DNA from: Paraburkholderia xenovorans LB400
GTDB lineage: Bacteria > Pseudomonadota > Gammaproteobacteria > Burkholderiales > Burkholderiaceae
Assembly: GCF_000013645.1 (NCBI RefSeq)
Contig: NC_007953.1
Coordinates: forward strand, 124,001 to 188,000
Length of the DNA stretch: 64,000 nt
Reading direction: 5' to 3'
A model generated the notes under the pieces. The model did no database searches, had not been told where the DNA came from, and worked only from the letters and a program-made list of their open reading frames with translations. The translations under genes and the position numbers were made by a program. Within the stretch, counting starts at the first letter, position 1, and each line of letters opens with the position of its first letter. Shown piece after piece: positions 34,781 to 43,328 of the stretch.

Positions 34781-35131
34781 TTAAGCGCAATAGGGCTCGT
34801 CCTGCGGCGCACCGCGGCGCGCAATCCGGCCACAGAACGGACGGCCCGGGTCGTTGAATTCCGGCGTCGACGGCTGGCCGCTCGCGACGAGCGAATCGAC
34901 AAACGCTGTGTCTTCGGCAGTGAGCCGGTAACACAAGGCCGGCAGGTAGTCGTGCCATTGCGCCTCGGTGCGCCATTCGGTTTGCTGCAGCCGCCGGTTG
35001 ATGCGCTGCTCGTGAGCCAGGTCGATGATGCGGGCGGCAGCGGCTTCGTCGGTGGGGCTGCCGAACATCATCGTGCCGAGCGTCAATGTCGAGACCTTGA
35101 TACCGCAGCAGCCGAGCTGTCTGTATTCCAT
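34781..35131 (-). pseudogene. Internally deleted aldo/keto reductase relic
   Basis: A 116-residue open frame that fuses the first 45 residues of an aldo/keto reductase (MEYRQLGCCGIKVSTLTLGT, ...ARIIDLAHEQRIN) directly to the last 70 (WHDYLPALCYRLTAEDTAFV, ...GQPSTPEFNDPGRPFCGR). The strands and loops holding the catalytic Asp, Tyr, Lys and His are missing, so it cannot work as a reductase. The frame is unbroken. It sits 42 bp before the MetQ-type gene in the same operon. Confidence 0.85.
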
Positions 35132-35169
35132 GTGTGACGTATTCCGTGAAATGAAAAGCGCGAAGCGGT

Positions 35170-36789
35170 TCAGTGCTGGAGCCAGAGATCGGCGAAACTC
35201 GCCGATACGCCGTCAGGCGAAATCGTATGGTTGTGCACCGCGCGCGAGTACACCGTGATGTATTGCGGGGACACCAGGTTGATATCTGGCAGATCGCGCT
35301 CGACGATGCGCTGGATCTGCGAAAACAGCTGCCTGCGTTTGACTTCGTCGGTTTCTTCGGCCACTTGGGAGAACAACTGGTCGATCTCCGGATTGCTGTA
35401 GTGCGAGCCATTGGTGAAAGGCACGCCGCGCCGGAAATTGCCGGTTGTGTAGAGCCGCGCGACCCCGACCACCGGATCGAACAGATTGCTCATGCCGTTG
35501 ATGCTGAAATCGAAATCCCGGTCGGTGTAGATTCGCTTCAGGTAGGCCGGCAAGTCCTGGCTGCGCACCGTCACGGCAATGCCGACTCGCGCCAGCGCGG
35601 ATTTGACGTAGGCGGCGGTGCGCGCCGGCAGGTCGCCGATCGGCAGCGGGTCGACGGTCAGCGCGAAGCGGGTACCATCGGCTTTGCGCGGATAACCGGC
35701 CTGGTCGAGCAATCCGTTCGCGTGTTCGACATTGAACGGATAGGGGGTCGGCGCCGGATCGTGGTAGGGATTCGATGGAATGATCGGACTCGCGAGCGGC
35801 GTCGCGTAACCATAGTAGATGACTTTGCGGATCACTTCGCGATCCAGTGCGGACGCAATGGCCTGACGCACTTTCGGATCCTTCAGCAACGGATTGTCGA
35901 GATTGAACTCGATGCGTGCCACGCCCGCCTGGAATTCGTACCCGCGCGACTCGATCCCGAGCTTCGGGTTGTCCTTCAGACGCGCAAGGTCGGACAACGG
36001 CACCGGCGTGTCGCCGCTCAGATCGACCGAGCCGTCCTCGAACGCGACGGTGCGGGCTGCCGGATCGTTGATGATCTTGACGACGATCCGGTCGAGCCAC
36101 GGCTTGCCCTTGTCCCAGTAGTCGTCATTGCGCGCGTACTCGATATAGCTGCCGCGCACCCATCTGACGAAGCGGAAGGGGCCCGTGCCGATCGGCGCAT
36201 TGTTGGCGGGATTGGCGAGTACGTCGGTGCCGTCATAGACATGCTTCGGCACGATAGGCGTTTCCGACGACGAAAATGCCTTGATCAGCCAGGGTGCGGA
36301 TCTGGACAGCGTAATGATCACCGTATAGGGATCGGGCGTCGCGATATGGGTGACGTTGGCGAAGGTGGTTTTCGCGCGCGGATGGACTTGTCGGAGTGTC
36401 TGGATCGAGTACGCGACGTCCGCGGACGTGAAGGGCTTGCCGTCGTGCCATTTGACGCCGTGGCGCAGATGGAACACGTATTTGCGGCTGTCGTCGCTGA
36501 TTTCCCATGAGGTCGCGAGCGACGGCTTCGGCGCGAAGTTGAAATCATACTCGAGCAAGCCTTCGGTCACTTTCGGACTGACCTTCAGCACATTGGTCGC
36601 CGTAGTCGCCAGATCGACTAGCGCAGTCGGTTCCGGTGTCACGACGAAATTGAGCGTGCCGCCGCGCGTCTGCGCCTGCGACGCCTGGCTGGCAAGCGCG
36701 ACGACGAGCGTCATTGCAAATCCGAGTGTCCCGCTGAGTACCCGCTTGCCGTAGCGACGCAGTGCGGCCTGCGTGGTGACATGTGCCAT
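35170..36789 (-). CDS. Peptide-type ABC substrate-binding protein (family 5), orphan
   Basis: A 539-residue periplasmic protein from ATG 36789; the frame is open to 36903 without support. Signal peptide about 1-39 ends ASQASQA. Family 5 motifs: GGTLNFVVTPEPTALVDLA, GVKWHDGKPFTSADVAYSI, NNAPIGTGPFRFVRW, and a C-terminus (AVHNHTISPDGVSASFADLW) paralogous to the SBP at 28478. No permease or ATPase adjoins it. It lies 40 bp after the DszB-like gene and probably feeds the same pathway using the 30-34 kb transporter, which is inference. Confidence 0.92.
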   Translation of the reverse strand: MAHVTTQAALRRYGKRVLSGTLGFAMTLVVALASQASQAQTRGGTLNFVVTPEPTALVDLATTATNVLKVSPKVTEGLLEYDFNFAPKPSLATSWEISDDSRKYVFHLRHGVKWHDGKPFTSADVAYSIQTLRQVHPRAKTTFANVTHIATPDPYTVIITLSRSAPWLIKAFSSSETPIVPKHVYDGTDVLANPANNAPIGTGPFRFVRWVRGSYIEYARNDDYWDKGKPWLDRIVVKIINDPAARTVAFEDGSVDLSGDTPVPLSDLARLKDNPKLGIESRGYEFQAGVARIEFNLDNPLLKDPKVRQAIASALDREVIRKVIYYGYATPLASPIIPSNPYHDPAPTPYPFNVEHANGLLDQAGYPRKADGTRFALTVDPLPIGDLPARTAAYVKSALARVGIAVTVRSQDLPAYLKRIYTDRDFDFSINGMSNLFDPVVGVARLYTTGNFRRGVPFTNGSHYSNPEIDQLFSQVAEETDEVKRRQLFSQIQRIVERDLPDINLVSPQYITVYSRAVHNHTISPDGVSASFADLWLQH

Positions 36790-36829
36790 TTTTTTGTCAT
36801 GCAGGAGAAAAAGAGGAAACGGAATCGGC

Positions 36830-37894
36830 TCAAGCTGTCGACACAGCGAACGCCCGGCGTCGCTCAAGTGCCGCCGCGAGCGGAGCCGGCTCGACCCATG
36901 CATCGAAGTCGAAATCCGTCGCGATGAAACCCCACTTGAACAGGAAGCGCTTGAAGTCGGAAAGGGCGGCCAGCGCGTGTGGATCGAGGCCTATTGTCAA
37001 CTGCCGGTGCAGACCACCCGGATACGCGCGTTCGACCCAATGCTCGGCGCTGCGAACCTCCCGGCCGACATAACTCGCGAGCTCGGCAACGTGGCCCTGG
37101 GCCCAGTCGCCGGCGGCGAGCGTGCGCGCCAGTACGCGTTCGACCAGGTCGGGACGTTCACGCAACAGTTGCGCGTCGACGGTCAGCGGTCGCGGCGTAC
37201 CATTGTTCGCATGCAACGCGCGATTGGGTTGCGCGCCGATCTCGATGAGGATTTTCGCGTTGAGCAGGTTGGTAATATCCAGTCCGGTCGCGCCTTTGAC
37301 GAACACGACATCGGCCTCACCGCGCAGAAGCGCCTCGGTTTCGCGGGCGAACTCATGCGAACGCTGAGCGTCGAGCCACGCGTCCAGCGGTGCGTCGCCG
37401 GCGGGCTTCGCGCCGTCGAGTCCGCGAGGCGTGTGCGGCAATTCGACAAAGTCGATATCTTCGAACTGCACGCCGAGCGCATTGAGCAGCGACGAGAACC
37501 CGCGCAGCGCGGTGGCGCGGTGAAAGTCCACCACGCCCCCCGCCCGGGTGCTGCGCGGAAATCCGAAGCGGCGTCCGGCGAGCGCGTGAGGCGTGGCGTC
37601 GAGTTGCCGGTCGAGCGTGATCAACGCCTGGAACTCGTCGACCCAGCTCAGGCCGATCAGGCGCGTGTCGCTGCCTTGAGCACGCGCCCATAGCGCCGGG
37701 ATATTGCCGCCTTGCCGAAACGACCACGGCTGGCTATGCGTGAAATGAGAACGGCGGACCAGCACGTCGTCAGCATCCTGCAATGCCTTGACGTCGATGC
37801 CGTCGGCCGCGAACTCCTGCTGTAGCCAACCTTTTTGCGCCGCGATGCCGAACGGGGTGGGTGCGGGGCAGCGTGTGTACCAGATTCGGCTCAT
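36830..37894 (-). CDS. DszB-like putative sulfinate desulfinase (SBP-fold protein without signal peptide)
   Basis: A 354-residue protein from ATG 37894 (AGGTGA before it). It has an NMT1/SsuA-type binding-protein fold but no signal peptide, so it is probably cytoplasmic. C9 lies in WYTRCPAPTPF, H50 in SHFTHSQP and R60 in SFRQGGNIPAL. From memory, Rhodococcus DszB, which releases sulfite from 2'-hydroxybiphenyl-2-sulfinate, has a catalytic Cys27, His60 and Arg70 in SNCPVPNA and VHFTYDQPAYTRFGGEIP; the His-to-Arg spacing of ten and the two following glycines agree. The neighbouring gene is an LLM monooxygenase. Database software would probably label it an ABC substrate-binding protein. Confidence 0.75.
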   Translation of the reverse strand: MSRIWYTRCPAPTPFGIAAQKGWLQQEFAADGIDVKALQDADDVLVRRSHFTHSQPWSFRQGGNIPALWARAQGSDTRLIGLSWVDEFQALITLDRQLDATPHALAGRRFGFPRSTRAGGVVDFHRATALRGFSSLLNALGVQFEDIDFVELPHTPRGLDGAKPAGDAPLDAWLDAQRSHEFARETEALLRGEADVVFVKGATGLDITNLLNAKILIEIGAQPNRALHANNGTPRPLTVDAQLLRERPDLVERVLARTLAAGDWAQGHVAELASYVGREVRSAEHWVERAYPGGLHRQLTIGLDPHALAALSDFKRFLFKWGFIATDFDFDAWVEPAPLAAALERRRAFAVSTA

Positions 37895-37968
37895 GCGGGT
37901 CACCTGTAAGGTTGCGGGGAGCATTGCTGTCGGGGGTGCCATGTCGTTGAACGCGGCACGGTTTGCAA

Positions 37969-39207
37969 TCAATGTCGCAAGCCAGCGTCGCGCAGCAACG
38001 GCAGCACGCGGTCGCCGAAGAATTCAAGGTCGGGCTTGAAATCGAAAAAACTCAGTTGCACGCCGTCGATGCCGGCGCGATGCAAACGCACGATGTAATC
38101 GGCAATCTGCTGTGGGGAACCGACTATCGCGATGTTGCCGCCCACCGCGCGTGCGGCCGCCGAATTGCGTTGCCCGGCACCGCCGCGCCACGCATGCGCG
38201 TCGCTGTCGAAGCGATGAAAGCTGCCTTCGTCGCCGTGCGCGACGATTGCGTCGTGGTAAGCGCGAGCTTCGGCGGCCGTCTCGCGGCAGATCACCATTG
38301 GATTGATCAAGGTGCGGATCGGGCGGCCGTGCGCCGCCGCGGCGGCTTTCACGCGAGCGGTATGCGCGGGCAGCGCTGCTAGCGCAGCTTCGATCTCCGA
38401 ACCTGCCGGACTCGTGATGAAGACCACGTCCGAATAGCGCGCGGCGAATTCGATACCGGCGTCCGAGCCGGTCGCGTTGACGAGCAGCGGGCGTCCAAAG
38501 CGCGGCTTCGGCGTGACGAAGGCCTTGTCCAGTTTCCAGCTCGACAGCTGCGGAGCGAAGCTGAAGTTGTCCGGTTGCGCCCACAGTTGCTGGACGGCAT
38601 CGAGGAATTCCGCAGCCAGCTGATAACGGCGGTCGTGATCGATCCGGTGCCAGCCGAACATCTCGTGTTCGATCGCGCGATGACCGGTGACGACGTTGAT
38701 GCCCCAGCGGCCCTTCGAGATGTGATCGAGCGTCGCCGTGAATTTGGCGAAATGCAGCGGATGCCAGGGCCCATACAATACATGACTGGTGGCGACGAGG
38801 ATGATGCGTTCGGTGCGCGCGGTCATTGCCGCGAGCGACATGAACGAGTCGAGCGCTTGCCCATTGAATACGCCGCCGTAGCCTCCGTTGGGCAACCATT
38901 GCGACAGCGCGAACACGAGATCGAACCCGAACGCTTCGGCTTTTTGCACCAGTTCCAGGTTGTAGTCGAACGTCCAGTCGGTCGTGCGCGGCAACGTGGA
39001 CGCGCTCCAGCCGCCTGCCTGGATCGGCAGGAACAGTCCCAGCAGCAACGGCTGCCCGAATGCGAGGGAGACGGGGCTTTGAGCGAAGGTAGCGGGCGAG
39101 CGCACCGGCACGAAAGGCGAAGCATCGCGTGCGCCGTCGGCATGGGGCGCCGATGCGCGCATGGGTGGGGTGACGATTGATTCAGGCACAGTGAGTATCC
39201 TTGCCAT
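37969..39207 (-). CDS. LLM-class flavin-dependent monooxygenase, SsuD/SfnG/RutA-like
   Basis: A 412-residue FMNH2-dependent monooxygenase of the bacterial luciferase fold. Visible: GLFLPIQAGGWS near residue 57, FDYNLELVQKAEAFGFDLVF, ATLDHISKGRWGINVVTGHRAIEHEMFG (about 160-187) and the C-terminal VGSPQQIADYIVRLHRAGIDGVQLSFFDF. Closest groups by eye are SsuD, SfnG (dimethyl sulfone) and RutA. The first 45 residues are low complexity and no ribosome binding site precedes ATG 39207, so the true start may be further in. First gene of the operon with the DszB-like protein. Confidence 0.9.
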   Translation of the reverse strand: MARILTVPESIVTPPMRASAPHADGARDASPFVPVRSPATFAQSPVSLAFGQPLLLGLFLPIQAGGWSASTLPRTTDWTFDYNLELVQKAEAFGFDLVFALSQWLPNGGYGGVFNGQALDSFMSLAAMTARTERIILVATSHVLYGPWHPLHFAKFTATLDHISKGRWGINVVTGHRAIEHEMFGWHRIDHDRRYQLAAEFLDAVQQLWAQPDNFSFAPQLSSWKLDKAFVTPKPRFGRPLLVNATGSDAGIEFAARYSDVVFITSPAGSEIEAALAALPAHTARVKAAAAAHGRPIRTLINPMVICRETAAEARAYHDAIVAHGDEGSFHRFDSDAHAWRGGAGQRNSAAARAVGGNIAIVGSPQQIADYIVRLHRAGIDGVQLSFFDFKPDLEFFGDRVLPLLRDAGLRH

Positions 39208-39766
39208 GCGGTAGGGAAGTGCGCGTGAAGTGGGAGGTTCGCGACACCGCCTGAGATCGTGCCGTGGGCGCGCGCATTAAACCTACGCGTCGCGGCGCCA
39301 GGAATCTGGCGCTGGAACAGTAAAGCACGTCGATGTTTGGAACGCCAAACAACGAAATCTGCTTTTTATCTGAAACGACGGATCTGTCCGGCGTATTTGT
39401 GTGGATCGGCTCTGCATGAAAGGTTCCCGCGGGAGCCGGTCGGGAAGCCATATTGGCGTTCCTGACGCGAGCCGCTGATCGCTGCAGACCGGTTCGATGC
39501 GCTGATGCGCTGATTCATGCAGATAAAGCGGAACGCCTGATGCGATCCAACCGACGGTTCAATGCATCGGCGATGCAAACGTGCCGGCCATACGAGGTTC
39601 ATAAAGTTATGAGTTTCCCTTCGTTGCCATTCATAGCTCGTACCGCTAACTTCGACTGACCAGACGATCGGACCATTCAATCCGTCGCTGGTGTGCGCAC
39701 CGGCTCGACGCCGCTCCGGAAGAGCAGGCGGCGCGACGTATCGTCAACCCTTCTTCGTGGACCTTC
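39208..39766. other. 559-bp divergent intergenic region between two monooxygenase genes
   Basis: No gene is supported here; the several short frames lack family resemblance and ribosome binding sites. It must carry the promoters of both the 39207 operon (minus) and the 39767 gene (plus). One perfect inverted repeat, GTTTGG-AACG-CCAAAC, lies at 39335-39350 and may be an operator. Confidence 0.6.
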
Positions 39767-41104
39767 ATGAGCAGACGTAGCGGGCAGTTGCGCCTCGGCG
39801 CCTTTCTTTATCCCGCGGGACATCACATTGCGGCGTGGCGGCATCCGCAAGCGCAGGCGGATGCCGGCGTCAATTTTCGCCACTATGTGCAACTCGCGCA
39901 GGCGGCCGAAGCGGCGAAGTTCGATCTTGTGTTTCTGGCGGACGGCGTGGGTACGCGTGGCGACAACGTCGACTTTCTGAGCCGCACGGCGCACAGCTAC
40001 GTCGCGCAGTTTGAACCGATTACGCTGCTGTCGGCGCTGGCGGCGGTGACCGGACGCATCGGTCTGGTCGGCACGGCATCGACGAGCTTTAACGAGCCGT
40101 ATCACATCGCGCGCAAGTTCGCTTCGCTCGACCACATCAGCGGCGGGCGCGCGGGCTGGAATCTGGTCACGTCGTCGAGCGAGCACGAAGCGAAGAACTT
40201 CAATCGCGACAAGCATTACGATCACGCCGAACGCTATGAGCGTGCGACCGAGTTCGCGCAGGTCACACAAGGACTGTGGGATAGCTGGGAAGACGACGCG
40301 TTTGTCCGCGACAAGGCCAACGGGCGTTTCTTCGACCCGCGCAAGCGGCATGTGCTGGAACACAAGGGGCGCTTTTTTCAGGTCAAGGGTCCGCTGAACG
40401 TCGCGCGTTCTCCGCAGGGGCATCCGGTCGTCGTGCAGGCCGGGTCGTCCGAAGCGGGAAGAGAGCTGGCGGCCAGCACGGCCGAGGTGATTTTCACCGC
40501 GCAGCAAACGCTGGAGGACGCAGTCGCCTTTTACGCGGACGTGAAGGAACGCATGCGAGCCTATGGCCGCGATCCGGACGATCTGAAGATCATGCCGGGC
40601 GTGTTTCCGATTGTCGGACGCACTGAAAGCGAGGCGAACGAGAAGTTCGAGCAGTTGCAGTCGCTCGTCGATCCGAAGGTGGGGCTCGCGCTGGTATCCG
40701 GGCTGACCGGTGGCTTCGATCTGTCGGACTATCCGCTCGACGGGCCGATTCCCGAGTTGCCCGAAACGAATGCTAGCAAGAGCCGGCAGTCCTTGACGAT
40801 CGAACTGGCGCGCCGCGAGCATCTGACTATCCGCCAGCTCTATTTGCGGGTTGCCGGCGCACGTGGCCATTGGCAACTCGTCGGCACACCCGCGCAGATC
40901 GTCGATCAACTCGAAGAACGCTTCGTGAACCACGGCGCCGACGGCTTCAACGTCATGCCGCCAGTGCTGCCGCACGGTTTGACCGATTTCATCGAACTGG
41001 TATTGCCCGAGTTGCGACGACGCGGGTTGTTTCGCACCAGCTATGAAGGAAGCACGTTGCGCGAGAACCTCGGCTTGCGGCGGCCGGCGCATCGCGTTCG
41101 ATAG
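39767..41104 (+). CDS. LLM-class FMN-dependent monooxygenase, NtaA/SnaA/DszA family
   Basis: A 445-residue two-component flavin monooxygenase, full length. Hallmarks are LRLGAFLYPAGHHIAAWRHP, DHISGGRAGWNLVTSSSEHE, VVVQAGSSEAGRELAASTAE, GADGFNVMPPVLPHGLTDFI and the tail GLFRTSYEGSTLRENLGLRR. It is the closest paralogue in the window of the relic at 19707-20117. Family members cleave sulfones, aminopolycarboxylates or similar. Divergent from the DszB-like operon, so the two halves may be co-regulated. Reduced FMN would come from a partner reductase. Confidence 0.93.
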   Translation: MSRRSGQLRLGAFLYPAGHHIAAWRHPQAQADAGVNFRHYVQLAQAAEAAKFDLVFLADGVGTRGDNVDFLSRTAHSYVAQFEPITLLSALAAVTGRIGLVGTASTSFNEPYHIARKFASLDHISGGRAGWNLVTSSSEHEAKNFNRDKHYDHAERYERATEFAQVTQGLWDSWEDDAFVRDKANGRFFDPRKRHVLEHKGRFFQVKGPLNVARSPQGHPVVVQAGSSEAGRELAASTAEVIFTAQQTLEDAVAFYADVKERMRAYGRDPDDLKIMPGVFPIVGRTESEANEKFEQLQSLVDPKVGLALVSGLTGGFDLSDYPLDGPIPELPETNASKSRQSLTIELARREHLTIRQLYLRVAGARGHWQLVGTPAQIVDQLEERFVNHGADGFNVMPPVLPHGLTDFIELVLPELRRRGLFRTSYEGSTLRENLGLRRPAHRVR

Positions 41105-41264
41105 ACGTGCGCAGCGGCGCTGGACCCTGTCGTTCGGCGCTGCAGCGAGTGGCCACATCAATGCCAGATCAGCGGCGCTGCGATCGATATCACAATTGAT
41201 CGGTTGGTGGCGGGGCACGGCATTGCTAGCATCACAGGCTTGCCTACGAAGCGCCCGCGCCATC

Positions 41265-42539
41265 ATGAATGCCCGCAATATGCCGCTGAATCCATCGCCG
41301 TCACGCACTCGCCGCCGGCTGCTTGGCCGTCTGGCCGCAGGCGGGCTCGTTGCGTCGCACGCGGCGGCGGCCGCCGAACTGCTCAAGCCGCTCGAGGTCG
41401 CGCCGTCGAGTCGCGTGCCCGGCGCTCCCATACTCGAGCATCCCTACGGCGTGCCGTCGCCGCACGAGGCGAATGTCGTGCGGCGCAGCGCACGGGTGTG
41501 GCCGCTGCCCGGCGCGGCTTCGTCGATGACCCCGCTCGCCGATCTGCACGGTGCGCTCACACCGAACGGCCTGGTCTACGAACGTCATCATGGCGGCGTG
41601 CCCGACATCGATCCCGATCAGCACCGGCTGGCGATTCACGGACTGGTGCGCACCCCGAAACTGTTCACGATGGACGACCTGCTGCGTTTGCCGTCCGAAT
41701 CGCGCATCCATTTTCTCGAATGCTCCGGCAACACCGGCAATGAATGGAGCGGTCCGAGCGGCCAGCCGGTGCAACTCACGCATGGTCTGCTGTCGTGCTG
41801 CGAGTGGACCGGCGTGCGTTTGTCGACCTTGCTGGAGGAAGTGGGCGGTCTGTCGAAGCAGATCGATCCGGCCCGCGGCTGGTTGCTCGCGGAGGGTGCG
41901 GACGCCGCGGTGATGGCGCGCAGTCTGCCGCTCGAACGGATACTTGACCGCGCGCTCGTGGTCTATGCGCAAAACGGCGAACGCCTGCGTCCGGAAAACG
42001 GTTATCCGTTGCGTCTGATCGTGCCCGGCTTCGAAGGCAATACGAACGTGAAGTGGCTGCGTCGGCTGAAAGTGGTCGACGCGCCGTTGCAAACGCGCGA
42101 AGAGACCTCGAAGTACACCAGCCTGCTCGCGAACGGCACCGCGCGCCAGTTCGCGTTCGAGATGGACGCGAAGTCGGTGATCACGCGGCCGTCGCCCGGA
42201 CATCGCCTGACTACGCACGGTTATTACCCGATTACCGGCCTGGCATGGTCAGGGCGGGGCACCGTCCGCAAGGTCGAGGTGTCGACCGATGGCGGGGCGA
42301 CGTGGCGTGTTGCGCGTCTGGACGGCGCGATTCGCGATCGCGCGCTCACGCGCTTTCAGGCGGATTGGCGCTGGGACGGAGGCCCCGCCGCGATTCTTTC
42401 GCGTGCGACCGATTCGACCGGCTATGTGCAGCCGACGCGCGCCGAACTCGTGGCCGCGCGCGGCCTGAACTCGCAGTACCACTACAACGCGATCCAGCAA
42501 TGGCGGGTCGACACGAGCGGCGAGGTGCGTAATGCGTGA
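41265..42539 (+). CDS. soxC: SoxC-like molybdopterin sulfite dehydrogenase subunit
   Basis: A 424-residue sulfite-oxidase-fold protein. Leader with twin arginines (SRTRRRLLGRLAAGG), expected for a Moco protein exported folded. C153 in HFLECSGNTGNEW should ligate molybdenum. The Moco domain is followed by the dimerisation domain (PITGLAWSGRGTVRKVEVSTDGG). ATG at 41265 chosen; 41280 is an alternative. It overlaps a SoxD-like cytochrome by 8 bp. No other sox genes are here, so this pair probably oxidises sulfite set free by the desulfonating enzymes, in the periplasm. Confidence 0.9.
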   Translation: MNARNMPLNPSPSRTRRRLLGRLAAGGLVASHAAAAAELLKPLEVAPSSRVPGAPILEHPYGVPSPHEANVVRRSARVWPLPGAASSMTPLADLHGALTPNGLVYERHHGGVPDIDPDQHRLAIHGLVRTPKLFTMDDLLRLPSESRIHFLECSGNTGNEWSGPSGQPVQLTHGLLSCCEWTGVRLSTLLEEVGGLSKQIDPARGWLLAEGADAAVMARSLPLERILDRALVVYAQNGERLRPENGYPLRLIVPGFEGNTNVKWLRRLKVVDAPLQTREETSKYTSLLANGTARQFAFEMDAKSVITRPSPGHRLTTHGYYPITGLAWSGRGTVRKVEVSTDGGATWRVARLDGAIRDRALTRFQADWRWDGGPAAILSRATDSTGYVQPTRAELVAARGLNSQYHYNAIQQWRVDTSGEVRNA

Positions 42540-43119
42540 AGGCCGTTCCAGGTGCGTGCGGATGCATGCGGCGCTGGCCGCGTTTCTGTTACTGATGGCG
42601 CTGGCGTCCTGTTCGTCGATCGCGCCGGACGCGCCCGGCGCCCAGAACGCGACGGCGGGCCACGACATCGGCACGCCGGTCACCGCGCAAGAACTGGCTG
42701 CCTGGAACATCGACGTCGCGCCGGATGGCCGGGGACTGCCTCCGGGCAGCGGCGACGTCGCCACAGGCGCTCACGTGTTCGCGGCCAAATGCGCGGCTTG
42801 CCATGGCGCGCAGGGCCAGGGCGGTCTCGGCGATCCGCTGGTCGGCGGCCAGGGCACGCTGGCGAGTGCGAAGCCCAAGCGCACGGTGGGCAGCTACTGG
42901 CCCTACGCGACGACGCTGTTCGACTATATCCGCCGCGCGATGCCCTACAACGCGCCCGAATCGCTTTCCGCCGACGAGGTTTACGCGCTCAGCGCGTTCC
43001 TGCTCAACCAGAACGGCATCGTGGCGGCGAATACGCGGCTCGACGCGGCATCGCTGCCGCGCGTTGTGATGCCGAATAGGAACGGTTTCGTGATCGATCC
43101 GCGTCCGGCGCGACTGTGA
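42532..43119 (+). CDS. SoxD-like c-type cytochrome, probable lipoprotein
   Basis: A 195-residue mono-haem cytochrome c, likely electron acceptor of the SoxC-like dehydrogenase. Haem site C87-A-A-C90-H91; M137 in RRAMPYNAPESL is the likely axial ligand, and that segment is typical of SoxD/SorB partners. The leader ends LASC with a lipobox-like cysteine at 27, so it may be membrane anchored. Overlaps soxC by 8 bp. Shorter than full SoxD (about 380), consistent with a one-haem version. Confidence 0.88.
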   Translation: MREGRSRCVRMHAALAAFLLLMALASCSSIAPDAPGAQNATAGHDIGTPVTAQELAAWNIDVAPDGRGLPPGSGDVATGAHVFAAKCAACHGAQGQGGLGDPLVGGQGTLASAKPKRTVGSYWPYATTLFDYIRRAMPYNAPESLSADEVYALSAFLLNQNGIVAANTRLDAASLPRVVMPNRNGFVIDPRPARL

Positions 43120-43204
43120 TGAGCTCCCGGCCTCGCGGATTGAGGGCAGGAGCAGCGGGAGCTTGCAGAATACTTACGCCAGTTGCATCTCGTTAAAGCA
43201 GCGG

Positions 43205-43227
43205 GTTTATCACTCCAGCAGATAAAC
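43205..43227. promoter_or_regulatory. Inverted repeat GTTTATC-N9-GATAAAC, LysR-type operator candidate
   Basis: Perfect 7-bp arms around nine bases, containing ATC-N9-GAT, the spacing bound by several LysR-type regulators. It lies 102 bp upstream of the TauD-type gene heading the 43329-47105 operon. CysB and Cbl, which control sulfonate genes, are LysR proteins; the regulator here is not identified. Confidence 0.55.
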
Positions 43228-43328
43228 GTATCGGATTTGCTTCGTTGTCGCCGCGTGCGCATGTCGGTAAATTCATTTGACTGCGCCCTCGACGGCGTCC
43301 TCAGAACAGATTCGACGAAGAGTTTCCT

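Noticed and set aside
39677..41431. 584-codon minus-strand frame opposite a DszA-type gene
   Set aside because: Antisense shadow, Arg-rich, no domain; it also runs through a divergent promoter region.
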